From positions 30,443,501 to 30,507,500 of the forward strand of contig JASDFA010000010.1 of NCBI GenBank assembly GCA_035772735.1: DNA of 64,000 nucleotides, read 5' to 3'. This document shows positions 47,867-60,155 of this stretch, piece after piece (position 1 is the first letter of the stretch; each line of letters starts with the position of its first letter). Under the pieces are notes generated by a model that had not been told where the DNA came from, made no database searches, and saw nothing but the letters and a program-made list of their open reading frames with translations. This DNA is from Datura wrightii. Lineage: Eukaryota; Streptophyta; Magnoliopsida; Solanales; Solanaceae. Made by a program: the position numbers and the translations under genes.

Positions 47867-49283
47867 TGTTCCACCCCAAATTTATTTTTGGTAATTATTT
47901 GATATTTGCATTCTATGTTAATGAAAGTATGGGTTGTATATTGGTTATCGGTGAGGAGGGAAACATGTATGAAAGGAAGAGCGAAGAGTATGTGAAGTGC
48001 GTAACTAAGGATCAATTTTAAACGATCATATCTCCCAATATATAATGAATTAGAACTCGTACAACCTATCAAATTAAAGGTATTTGAGTCTAATTTTCAG
48101 AACATCAAACTACTCATCAATAGGAGTTCGAAGTAAAAAGTTATAGGCATTTTATGGCAGTACTGTCAAGAGTGACGTGGCCACCGCCCTAAAACATCAC
48201 CACCGCTCCAAATATATATAGAACAAATGTTTGGCCTATATTTCATTTCCAAATGTTTTCAGATTTGAGCTGCTTATTTCCTCCCTCCTTTTCTCTCTAA
48301 TTTACAGTAAGCTACTAATGAAAACTTAAGGAGAAACCTCAAGCAAAGTTCAACTAAAATACAAGATAAAGTGAGATAGTTGATTACAAGTTGTGCTCGA
48401 TGTAAGGGGGCTGTTTTGGAGCTTGTTTTGGCAGCTTTTTTGGGATAAGTTGCTGCATTTTTGAAGCTGTTTGAATTGCCTATATGTTTTCCTTTGATTA
48501 GGGATTGAATTCAATAAGGAAGGTAAGGATGTTACCCCTTTAAATTCATCAAACTTGCAAGCAAAAAAGCTGAAAATTTGCAGCTAGATGAGTTGCCGTT
48601 AGGACTATTTTTGGCTGACGTTTTTGTCATTTTCCTTAGGATTTGGGCAGTGTTTTTGGATGAAATATACTTCATATTGTTGGGATGAATTTTAGTAGAA
48701 TTTAGGTAATTTTCTTCTTCTATTTCCCCCTCAAAAGTTGATAAAAATATCAAGTATAGAAAAATACCTAATATTATTGTTGTTGTCGTTGGTGGTTGTT
48801 GTTGTTGTGACTACCGATTGGAAAATTACTTTGGATGCATATCTTGATACAAACTAGGATTGTTACTTGCCTATAAGTTTAAAGGATTAAAGATATTTAA
48901 AGCTTGTTGTTGAAGGAGGAAGTTGGCTAAAAAAACACGTCGGATTAATGTATGTTAAGGCGTCTCATTCTCGTTGTTCAAGTATGAAAATGTATTGTTA
49001 GAAAAGGGCCAATACTTTTGTGTCTTCACACTCATATTGAAGCAAGTGTAATTCCATCCAAAAGGCTGAAAGTGCATGACATTAAGTTGAATTATTAAGA
49101 ATATTCGAAACAAGCAGGCGAAACACGTATTACTTTCAATTGTGTCCTAGTTGTAAATCGAGTCTGAAGACCCCTTAACGTGGGCATTGTGAACTGGTCC
49201 TTTACTGTATATTTCATATATGTGATGTTAATCATGTCTAAAGTTTTGGTTGCTAATTAAAATTTGCAAAATAGTTGAGACAA
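47867..49283 (+). repeat. 3' LTR of element P (right end missing)
   Basis: Starts TGTTCCACCCC after the polypurine tract. Its 48503-49283 part aligns with 10573-11368 of the 5' LTR, then similarity stops abruptly after GTTGAGACAAC. The 60-bp repeats and the LTR end present in the 5' copy are absent here. Confidence 0.85.
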
Positions 49284-50059
49284 CTATTGACTAATAGAAT
49301 CCTATGCAATTAGACTTTCTTGGAGAATCGAAGCTCATCAAAAAAACTTGGGTCATCATCAATTCCTTCCAAGACTCTCCAGGCAAAAAGTTTTCCCTTA
49401 TTTCTTTATTGTCAATCCTGTAAACGTTCATTTGTTTCACTATCATGCCCTCTATTTTGATCTAAACTATGCTTCTTCTCTCTATGGCTAGTGTACCATA
49501 GAAGACATAATAAGTACGAAAAAGTTCAGCCATCCTTTGAAGGGCATAACAAGCCTGTCGGGCAAAAGCTTGCCCCTTATTTCTTCAACTATTATTACTA
49601 CAAATGTTGTTTCCTTATCATCTTCTCTGTTTCTAACCTAAAGTATCCTACTACTCTCCATTGCAGATATACCACCGAAGATTTAAGAAGAATCAAAGAT
49701 ATAACAAGCACAAAACAGTTTAGCCATTCTTTCAGTAAGGGTAGAACTAGAAATGGGAAACATCAATATTTTCTACGGAAGGTAATGAAGACGATGGTTT
49801 GCAGTGGCTATACAACCTCTTTGGATTTCTAATATGTCGGACATGCAATTTAGCAAGAAATTATATATTTTCCTTTGATGTAACTTTTTAAAGGTCTAAA
49901 GGACAGTGCAGGGAAGGATGCCAGACTTTTCATTCACAAGAAACCAAGGCTTCAAGTACCTAGTAGTGAAAGTAGACCCATAGTGAAACATAGTAAGAAT
50001 TCTCAAATCCATTAGAAGAAGCAAGATGAACTAGTTCCAATCAATGAAACACCTAGTGA
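49284..50059 (+). other. Unassigned DNA before the demethylase remnant
   Basis: Contains a diverged direct duplication of about 180 bp (compare AAAGTTTTCCCTTATTTCTT near 49388 with AAAGCTTGCCCCTTATTTCTT near 49566, first 20 bases each). It may be the upstream part of the demethylase-like gene, but no family motif was recognised. Confidence 0.4.
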
Positions 50060-53000
50060 CATAGACAATATGATCTTGAAATCAAAAGTAATTCTTGATG
50101 AGGAGACAATATGAGAATGGAAATTTCTGATGGAAAAATCAAAACATGAAGGTTGCAAATTCGAACAGTGTGATGAAAGATGGGAAATAGAAAGGGAACT
50201 ATCTGCAGATGGGTGATATCATTCATTTCTCGCATGCATTTTATTCAAGGTATCATATTATGCTTTTATTTTAATTAATATTTTATGACTCTTTCCTTCA
50301 TTAAACTTGGTATCAAACTGTGATCTAACTATTTTTAAGCAACTCTGAAAGTTATAAATCTATGTATCATATATGTAATTCCACCAATTCAAGGATACAA
50401 AAATATCATATAAATTTGACAAACTAGCACGTGTCCATAAAGTGTAGTCACATTATTGCCACCAAAAAACTCTAGAGCATTATTGAAAAATCACTCTAGC
50501 AGGCCAAATGCAAGCAGAGAAACTACTACCAACTGTTAGTGAACTACATCTTGCAGAAGAATTCATCGAGAGCATGGTCAAAGAAAAATAATATTTCCAA
50601 AGATGAAAACACTATTACTCACTAATGGCTCATCTTTTGAAGTATCAAATTGTCTATTTATGCATCACTTGATCTGAACACAAGCTCACCTGTTTCTTAA
50701 ATATTTCTCTTAGTGAGAGTCAAATTAAGGCTTTGATTGTGATCTTTTCTGACTTTTAGTGTTTCTCTATAAATGAAACATGACAAGAACCAGATAAATA
50801 ATTTGTAGATATTAAAGAATGGTATCTGCAACTAGAGTATTTCTTTATTAGCATGAGTAAGATAAAATTGAGCAAAGATTTCATTTTATCCTAAAAAGAT
50901 TGTCTCTTCTTCTCTTTCATCATCATGTAAAGAGAATATGTATAGTTAGTATCTTCAAGAAGACATAATTGGGGGCAGCTTATATATGGAAAGGTGATAG
51001 ACGACTTTCACTGTGGAAAGATTCAATTGTAGATTCTGTGGCTAGGATTTTTCTAGCTTAAAATGTGGCGGACAAACTTATTAAGGTATTGAAGGTTGTA
51101 TATAAGGAACTTTTCACAAGAGATTCTTAATGTGTTGAATTTGTTTTGTAAAAAATGAGCAATAAAATTTGAATAGTAATCTCAATTTGTCTAGGTTGAT
51201 ACCTTTGCAGCTCTGCTTTCATGTCCCTTGTTACTCAATATCCTTGTAATGAATTCAGATTCAAATCAACATTCCACAATATTGTCATTTGTTTAGATAT
51301 TGAAAGCAGGGATAGAGTTGACTTTTGTTATCATTCAACCTCTGTTAAAAATATTACAAAAAAAAGTAGAAAATACATTGATGTTAGAAAAAGCAACTGA
51401 AAATGTATTATCATGTCAATGCCACAATAAAAATGAAAAGACCAAGATGGAGAAATCTTCAAAAGGAAGTTCTAATGCTAAGAACCATGGTATAAATTGA
51501 AGAAAAAATATGAATGAGGGGAAGAAGAAAATGGAGAAGATATGAAATCATCAAGCTGAACCAAATCTTAAGAAGGAAAAGTAAAAACGCAGAATTGAAA
51601 AGTGAAGCCATTGAATGGGAAAATGTAAAGAAGTCATCTGCCTTTGTTAATCCTAAAGAGAGAAGTGATAGCATGCTAGATGCCATAGATTGGCATACAG
51701 CCCATGCTGTTATAGTGGACAAGATATCAAAAGCTATCACACAAAGGGGAATGGGAAAAAACTTGCACTAATAATTAAGGTTAATGATATTTGGCTAAGA
51801 TTACTTGTCTATCAATCAGTGTTGTAATAAACTAACTGCTCACTTCATGCAGAATTTTATCAACCGCCTGATCTTGGAACAAGGGAGTGTGGATCTAGAA
51901 TGGCTACATGAAGCTCAACCAGAAAAGGCTAAGTAATGTCTGCGCTTTCTTTTTGTATGAAATTCGAAAAAGTTAGATAGCTGGTGAGATAGGAAACACA
52001 TAAGGAACTGATCTTTATAAGTGTAGTTGAAGGAAAAAATCTATTTCATACAGGGAGAACTTGCTGAGCATTTATGGTTTGGGAATGAAAACTATGGAAT
52101 CCATATGGTTGCTAATGCTCCAACACCAAGCCTTTCCAGTAATTTTATATTGTACACACCTATTAGTGTGGCCTTTGAACTTTATCATTAATATTTATTA
52201 TTATTTGATTAGGTTGGTACAAATGTACAACGAGCACTCGTACGACTAGGTTGGGTACATATTCAACCACTTCCAAGAGGACAAGAGATGCATATTTTGA
52301 AAATGTAAGAATTTGGATTTATTAGTTGATGCTTTAAAATTTTCATTTTGCAAGTCTTTGTGCATGCTCTGTCATATGTTAGGTACCTGAATGTGGAAGA
52401 TGTTCACAAGTATCTCTGACCACAGTTATGCACACTCGATTATCTAACATTGTAAGGGTCGACTTGAGAAAATCTCACCTTCAGACTTAAAAATATATAA
52501 TCTTAGCTAATGGTTGATTATTTTGAAAGAATATTTATGATAATAATTTTGTATTATTTTGTCGTTACTTGTAGATATGAATTTCATCACCAGATGATTA
52601 CCTTCGGAAAGGTTTGTTTTCATTAATTTAAAATATTTTTTCTTTAATATATAATAATTTTGGGACTGTAATTTGGTTGCACAGAGGTATTCTGTACAAA
52701 ATCAAGCCCAATTGTAATGTATGTCCAACAAAAGTAGAGTGTAAACACTTTACAAGTGCTTTTACAAGGTTTTCTGTTTGCTGCATTGCCTTGATTATTA
52801 ACCATATATTATATATTCCTACTATTGATGCTTCTAAATATACTTCCATGTAAACTTAACAATAGTTCTTCGTTCTCTTTGAAATCATTTTAATGATCTA
52901 CTAAAAAGATGTTATGGTTCTCTGTAAACCCAGGATAACACCGTGATTACCTCCAGATAAATAGAGAGCAATAGAGACAAGAAAGATGGTGTTTTACTGA

Positions 53001-54634
53001 AAATATATTTAGAAGTTCATACTAGTATTTAGATGCTTAAAACTAGAAATCAAGTCTACAATATAATAGAGTTGAAAGGAATTAAGAAAAAAGTGATTGA
53101 TACTCGAGCACTTTTTAATCTTTGTTTGGAACATTCAGAAACTAAAGCATGTTCATAGAAATATGTAGAAAGAGTATAATATTTTCTTCCTAAATAAGCC
53201 TGTTGAACATTGATACAGCACAAGAGTTCTCCTGACAGGTCCAAAGGAAAATATTAATACTTTTTTAGCATCTTTAGACAGAGTATACTATGATGGCGGT
53301 TCTCAAGGAAATCTTGTTTCTTCTTTTGGGGAAGCCTCAAATTCGTAAAATTCGATGGGAGATTACCAAAATGAACTTATCACCTATCCATCGCTTGAAT
53401 GTATTGGAGAAACAAAACTTAAAGATTATTATTCCAGTGACATACCTACCATCACATTTGATTGAAATTCATTCATGAAAAATTTGATGAGTACATAGAT
53501 GAGAGTGATCTCTCAACAAAAGACACTGATTTATCTAATGCTTTGGTCATTGCTACTCAAGAAACACCTTTTCCTAAGTTGAAGCATATTGGTCGATTAA
53601 TAATGGAGCACCAAATGTAACTTTGTGTAAGTTTCATTTATTTTCACCATTTAATTGACATTACTTGGAAAGCTATGTTTGCACATTAAGAATCTATTAT
53701 TGAGCTGAAAAATGAATATAAGAAAATTTTACTGCGAGAGTGTTATATTGTAAGAAGTTTCGCGCAATAAAGGGAATGCACATTCCAAAACTCTATGCAG
53801 ATAGTTATGAAAATGGTGAAGTTTTTAATAACTACTCATTAACATTTATTTTTTCTACGCGCTGTAGTTATGAACTTCCAAATGCACATCCTCTGTTAGA
53901 AGGGGTAATTTAGGTTTCCAATATGAAATAATGATTCCATCATGCTTTTTGATTTGGTGAAGTTGACTAAAACTTATAAATGCAACTAGAGAAACAAGAA
54001 TCAGAAAACCCTTGCCATATCTACATGCTATACGGACTCCAGGTCATTTCTTCCCAAAGACATTATGATATTGGAGATACTTGAATGGACTAAGTTTCTA
54101 TAAAAAAGTTCACAAAAATGTGGTCTATGCAGGAAAAATCATAGTGAACTCACACTTGTAATTCAAGCACCTTATTGTTAATAGAGCGTGTTCTACTTGG
54201 TACAGAAAATGCAACTTTAGAAGAACCTACAAAAGAGAAATGCAAATACTGCAACTCTGATGAAACTCTAAACAAGATCAAGAAGTGTGAATCCTTAATT
54301 GCAATGAAACTCAAAATAAGGTTGTTGCATCAAATATAGGCCCAGAAAATAATATTTAGATTGATGTGGGACACTTTTGGTGAGAATATTTAGGACTTAA
54401 TTATTACTCCTGGATTGGGATATCCTCGTGGTTGTAAAACTTTTGACATTCTAATTTATTTGAAAGTTGTTTATCCAATAAAAATTAACTCATAAGATCA
54501 TCTTCAAATTCCGTGTCGAACAGCAAATAGGGGAAGATTCCACTCAATGGAACATACTTCCAAGTAAATGAGGTGAATTTTACCCTCTATTCTTAATTTC
54601 ATGATAATATAGTTTCATTCTTGCAGTGATAAAT
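50060..54634 (+). pseudogene. DEMETER/ROS1-like 5-methylcytosine DNA glycosylase, decayed and 3'-truncated
   Basis: Relatives excise 5-methylcytosine for active DNA demethylation. Exon remnants in order: domain A at 50078-50250 (VILDEET, EWKFLMEK, ISFISRMHFIQ); linker and glycosylase start at 51590-51765 (IEWENVKKS, AIDWHTAHAVIVDKI, ITQRGMGKNL); 51850-51935 (NFINRL, EQGSVDLEWLHEA); HhH 52055-52130 (LLSIYGLGMKTMESIWLL); 52213-52305 (VGTNVQRALVRLGWV); 52381-52460; Fe-S CX6CX2CX5C at about 52690-52760; C-terminal domain 53440-54600 (PKLKHIGRL, YELPNAHPLLEG, PYLHAIRTPG, IPCRTANRG, PLNGTYFQVNE). Defects: catalytic Asp codon is GGT at 52216-52218, TGA at 52417-52419, a 1-base deletion near 52700, a further stop upstream in domain A. 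The last exon is cut by element 3 at 54635. The VFLTQNVSDH segment was not found. Confidence 0.85.
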
Positions 54635-55459
54635 TGTCACGACCTGAACATGGGCCCGGATTGAGACATGGGACAAGGAGCCCCGAGAGACTCCAAGTCG
54701 ACCCATGGCATGAACATGCATATAACTCAATAAAGTAAAATGGAAGACTTAACATAATAAGCATGGCAGAAATCTGAACATAACATAACAATCTGAATAT
54801 TCAACCTAAGTCTGAAGCTGAATACAATTTATTGTCTGAAAAGCCTCTAATTCTGACGAGTTGATGGGACAAGACCCCAACTAACTCTCTAAGTCTGAAA
54901 CTGAATATATGAGGATAACTGATAACAAATGGTCCTCGGGAGATAAGGACTCTCCAATAGAGACTGGATGCTAACTCCAGAAGCTAGCTAGTGACGAGGC
55001 TGAGTCTGAAGATTGGAGCTTGTATCATGAAACGGTATAGTATAGAGTATGCGATCAGTAGGTGGAATGTACTGAGATTGCAAGGTAAGTAAAACCACCT
55101 AAATAAGTAAAAAACTATTCAGTGTCTGGCAGAGCTAAGGGGGCTTCAATCCTTACTCTTTATCCCCATCTTTTCCCAGGCTAACGGGGCCCCCCCGAAA
55201 GTTGGATATCACTGTATTCCCTATTTTCCTCCAACGGAATCAATGACATTCATTTCTTACTAGTCTTTACAAACTCTATCATTTAAAACACGCATAATAT
55301 AAAACAACATCAAGAGAAGAATCTTAGAGTAGGGGCTTGCATGCTATTTTCTGAAATCATGATCTGAACATAACTGAATGTCATAACTGAATCGAATGAA
55401 CCAAAGTTGAAATCTGATAACCATAAGTAAAACTATACATTGGGTCAAACCTACTTTAG

Positions 55460-55514
<55 letters not shown>

Positions 55515-58288
55515 CCTGAATGATAACATGCATAATTGAAATCATAAGGAACAATGGGAGACTCGTCTTATAACCGATATTCCACGATAAACTTACGTGG
55601 ACCCAACTATCACACTCAAGTGGGCAGAGCCATCCAAAGCCTTGCCAAGTCTAAGGACGCTACCATGCTATTGATATCAATCTCAATGCCCCCTTGAGGT
55701 GTCACGACCCAAACATAGACTCGGAACGCAACACAGGACAAGGAGCCCCGAGAGACTCCAAGTCGACCCATGGTGTGAGCATACGTCTAACTCAATCAAT
55801 AACGCAGAATACTCATCATAACGACATAGAGAAGGCATAATTATAACATAATATAGAAATCATAATGTACTTCATTCATGACAACTGAATACTACACATA
55901 GTTTGAAAGAATCTAACATATCAGATGGGCTGATGGGACAACACCCTCAACTAACCTGATAAGTCTAGAAAACTGAACATAAAAAGATAACTGATATCAA
56001 TTGGTCCTCGGAGAATGAGGACTCACCAATGAGCTGGATGCTAACTCTGGGAACGAGCTAATGACAGTGCCAGATCTGAAGATCGGAGCCTGTATCATGA
56101 AATGATACATCTTAGAGTTTACAGTTAGTACGTGAAATTTACCGAGTGTGCAAGGTAAGTAAAACAGACATTTAAAATACATAAAAGCTCATAAGTGATC
56201 ATAAGAGTAGGACAACATGCCCATAACATAAATATCATAGTGCAACATAAGGTTTAAGGTTTTTAAAATATTCGTAATTCATTCATTATCATAGTCATAA
56301 GAGAAACTTTATAAATCATAACTTGAGCCAAAACATCATAATGTAACAATGCATAAAAACATGCGGAATAATGGGAGGACTCGTCATAACGAACACCGTC
56401 ATGGTAGAGCCTTACATGATGCCCCAACTATCTCACTCAAGTAGGCAAAGTCGTCCCTGGCTTGCCAGGCAAGGGACGTGCATTATGTGATATCACGAAG
56501 GAGGTAATCCATTAACATTGTAATGTATCGTTATGAACCTATGGTGGCACGTAGTTATGAGACACCAGCGTAGTCCTTTGAATGTTGGGCTACTCGATGC
56601 TATACACTGCTCTAAAAAGCATGCACATTAGGCTCGTACGTAAATCATAAACATCATTCATGAGATTCATGGCCAAATAAATATCAACATCATTGATCCC
56701 CATTTACATACATGTTTAGCCATGAATCAATGGCCCTTTTGTCGGCCAACATCATAAATCAATAAAATATGAAATTCATATCATAAATCATAAATCATTC
56801 TTGAATATGTGGGCATCACCTAATACTTTAACATACTTGAAAATATTGAATTCACTTGAAAACCTGACTATAAACATGGGTAAATTGAAAACATGCTTTT
56901 AATCATCAATACTTCATCATACATGAACATCCATCATAAATCTTAACTTTCATAAACTTTTCATAATTGGGCAATTTAAATTTGAAAAGCTTGAAACATG
57001 ATTTTTAATGAAAAACAACATAAAACTTGCCCATGAATAAATAATTTAATAATAGAAATACATTTAAATCATACCCATTAGAGAATTAGAAATTTTATGC
57101 ATTGGGTTAAAACCCCATGGAATTAACATAGGAAATTTCATGATTTGAGAGATTGGGCATGGGTGTGAAAGGATTCATCCACTCATAACCCTACATACCT
57201 GATTAAAGCTGGTTCTTACACTTCCTTGATTGCCCAAGAGGAATTTGAGAAGAATTGAAAGGGCTTAAGCTTGATCTCCTCTCTAATCTCCTAACCTTGC
57301 ATGCATTCGTTTAGAATAGTCTAGAATGCCCCACCTTAATACACTCTGAAAATGGATTAAAACAACATAGTATAGGACCTTAGAGTATAGGAATACCGAG
57401 AATACCCTTAATAATTTTGCAGAAAATAACTACTCGTCAGTCTCCACGAGGGACCTAACGAGTCGTTTCCATTAGCCACGAGTCGTTACATCAGTCATTG
57501 GGTACATTGTTGAAATCTTACCTGGAACTCATGAAGGGACATCATACGAGTTGTTAACGGTGACCACGACTTGTGATAACCACTTGTTATCCCTACCATC
57601 TCAACCCCAGATCATTATTTACCTAATGACCACGATCTACCCAACAAATGGTGGTGCCTGACCATGACTCTTGGGGTCTATCCGTCAGGTGCACTGCCAC
57701 TCACCTTTCCTCTTTTTAACTTCCTTGACCACGACTGACCAGACGAGTCCTAGGGCCTGACCACAACTCGTAGTAATGCCTGTGATGACTCCATTAGCGC
57801 TTCTTTTAACTCAAGCCCAGTACCTCACCACGAGTCACCTCACGACTCATGGTCTTCCCCATGGGTCATAAAACAACTCGATCTGTGACCTGGTGCAGAT
57901 TTTATAATTTTCTCCATTTCAACTTCCGGATTTGATCTTTGGCCTTCCGGGGTATAACATGGGGAAGGGGAAAGCTCAAATAGGAGGTCCCAAAATAATC
58001 TAATCATACCTACGTTGGCGCATAGTTCGGAGGCATAGATTGACTAACCCTTAGCCTACTCGGTGCTAGATACTACTCCCAAAAATATGCATATGCTCTC
58101 CATCATTTTTCAACGAAGCTGACCATCGTCTATTGACGAAGCTGAATAATCATATACATATAAAATCTAAAATCATACATGAGGAGCCTTGGCTCAAACC
58201 ATACTACAAGATGAACATAATTGGGAGTTTTGATTCCAAAACCATGTGGTAAGCTAATTAACTTGAAGTCATAAATCATACTTAGAAA
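54635..58288 (-). repeat. 3' LTR E of element 3, U3 deleted, holding solo LTR F
   Basis: LTR E sequence is 54635-55699 and 57965-58288. A (CA)n(TA)n tract lies at 55461-55514. A segment at about 55113-55278 has no counterpart in the LTR of element 1. The right border at about 58288 joins integrase coding DNA, not a TGTTATACC LTR start. Confidence 0.85.
55700..57959 (-). mobile_element. Solo LTR F nested in LTR E
   Basis: 2260 bp, TGTCACGACCC to GGGGTATAACA, flanked by TGAGG (55695-55699) and TGGGG (57960-57964), one mismatch. Removing it restores the CCCCTTGAGG..AAGGGGAAAGCTC context seen in the LTR of element 1. The U3 palindrome cluster is at 57430-57890. Confidence 0.88.
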
Positions 58289-59162
58289 TACTGATGTCTT
58301 GAAGCACAGCCCCCGGTCTTTGGTGCTCAACCTTCACTTGTTGACAATTTGGACACTTAGCTACAAACTCTGTGATATCCTTCTTCATGCCATTCCACTA
58401 ATAAATTTCCTGTAGGTCACGGTACATCTTGGTGGCACCTGAATGTATCAAATATTTGGAACCATGAGCCTCGTGCAACATCCGATTTCTCAAATCATCA
58501 ATGTTCTGGACACATAATCAACCCTGATATCGAAGCACACCATCTACCCCTTTGGAGAAGACCTCTACCTTCTGATTTTGAACGACTTCGTTTAACTTTA
58601 CCAAAATAGGGTCCTCGTCTTGTCTAGCTTTTACATCAGTCACAAAGGATGATTCTGACCCGTTCTGAACAATAACACTACCATCGGTCGAGTCAATCAA
58701 ATGAACTCCCAACCTTGCAAGTCGATGCAAATCCTTCACCAGCTCCTTCCTCCCCTTATCTACATGGGACACACTCTCCATAGAGAGTCTACTAAGTGCA
58801 TCTGCTACTACATTAGTCTTACTTGGATGGTGAAGGACACTCATATCATAATCCTTGAGTAGCTCCAACCACCTCCTTTGGTGTAGATTTAGATCCTTTT
58901 GTGTAAACACATATTGTAGGCTCCTGTGGTCCATAAACACATCTACATGGACCCCGTACAAATTGTGTCTCCATATCTTCAAGGAAAATACCACTGCCGC
59001 CAATTCATGATCATGGGTCGGGTAATTCTTCTCATGCACCTTCAGCTGCCTGGAAGCATATGCTATAACCTTTTCGTGCTGCATCAATACACAACCAAGA
59101 CCGATCCTGGAAGTATCATAATACACCACAAACCCATCGGTACCCTCGGCTAGGGTTAACAT
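58289..59162 (-). pseudogene. RNase H and integrase N-terminus of element 3
   Basis: An open stretch at 58518-59162 reads VYYDTSRIGLGCVLMQHEKV, YPTHDHELAAVVFSLKIWRH, DHRSLQYVFTQKDLNLHQRR and TNVVADALSRLSMESVSH (RNase H-like domain of Ty3 pol). At 58310-58510 the integrase HHCC region follows (KCPNCQQVKVEH), and then the coding sequence stops at the deletion into the LTR. The DDE core is absent. Confidence 0.88.
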
Positions 59163-60020
59163 GCTGCTGAGGTAAGTCGAGTCTTCAACTCCTAAAAGCT
59201 CCTTTCATAAGCATCCGACCATTGGAACTTCACTTTCTTTTAGGTTAATTAGGTCAATGACGCTGCAATAGATGAAAATCTCTCAACAAATCTCTGATAG
59301 TACCCGGCTAAACCCAAGAAACTCCTGATGTTTGAAGGATTCACTGCCTAGGCCAATTCTTCACCGCTTCTATTTTCTGAGAGTCCACCTTTATGGCCTT
59401 ACTTGATACCTCATGGCCCAAAAAACGCCACTGAGCTCAACCAAAATTCGCACTTGCTGAATTTCGCATATAGTTAGTGGTCCTTGAGAGTCTGTAGTAC
59501 CACCCTTAAATGAGCGGCATGCTTCTCCTCGCTCCGAGAGTATATCATGATGTCATCAATAAACACGATCATGAACATATCCAAGTATGGATTGAACACC
59601 CTGTTCATCAAATCCATAAAAGCTTTAGGAGCATTCGCTAGTCCAAAAGACATAACTACAAACTCATAATGACCATACCGTGTCCTGAAGGTTGTCTTCG
59701 AGATGTCACTCTCCCGAACCCTAAGTTGATGGTATCCGGACTTGAGATCTATCTTCAAAAAGCACTTGGAATCCTGAAGGCTGGTCAAACAAATCATCAA
59801 TCCTAGGAAGAGGATACCTGTTCTTGATGGTGACCTTGTTTAATTGCCGATAATCAATACATATACGAAGAGAACCATCTTTCATTTGGACAAAGTGAAC
59901 TCGTGCACCCCATGGGGATTTGCTCGGTTTGATAAATCCATTATATAAAAGGTCTCTCAACTGCTCCTTTAACTCCTTTAGCTCGGCTAGAGCCATTCTT
60001 TAAGGAGGAATATATATAGG
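59163..60020 (-). pseudogene. Reverse transcriptase of element 3 (broken)
   Basis: 59721-59996 reads ALAELKELKEQLRDLLYNGF, IKPSKSPWGARVHFVQMK and CIDYRQLNKVTIKNRYPLPR. 59474-59800 reads FVVMSFGLANAPKAFMDLMN and the catalytic MIVFIDDIMIYS, with Asp-Asp intact. A one-base shift near 59780 (QPSGF for QL-GF) separates the two, and a stop (TAG, + strand 59474) follows LKDH. Confidence 0.88.
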
Positions 60021-60155
60021 CTATGTATCGGAAAGAAGGTCAATACCAAAACTAATCTCCCGCTCGGGAGGGATTCTCGGTAGATCATCTAGGAAGACTT
60101 CTGGATACTCGCATACTACTGGGATTGACTAGATAGTCGGTTTCTCAGACGTAGC

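Larger units (their letters stand above)
10540..49283 (+). mobile_element. Element P: old degenerate Ty3/gypsy chromovirus, host of all central nested insertions
   Basis: Plus-strand LTR retrotransposon whose order is 5' LTR (to 12789), primer site (12793), gag, protease, RT, RNase H, integrase, chromodomain-like C-terminus (ending about 47850), polypurine tract (47855-47866) and 3' LTR (from 47867). The interior is split by solo LTR S1 (16638-23256) and solo LTR X (24079-47503); once these are removed the integrase reading resumes in register. Every gene has stops and frameshifts, so it is dead. Both LTRs are incomplete: the 5' copy lacks its start and the 3' copy lacks its end, the shared part being about 10573-11368 against 48503-49283. 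Clade assignment (Tekay/Del-like) is inference from domain order and the integrase C-terminus. Confidence 0.85.

Noticed and set aside
50060..54634. Functional demethylase gene
   Set aside because: Catalytic Asp lost, stop in the YLWP motif, frameshift at the Fe-S cluster, missing part of domain A, and truncation by element 3.
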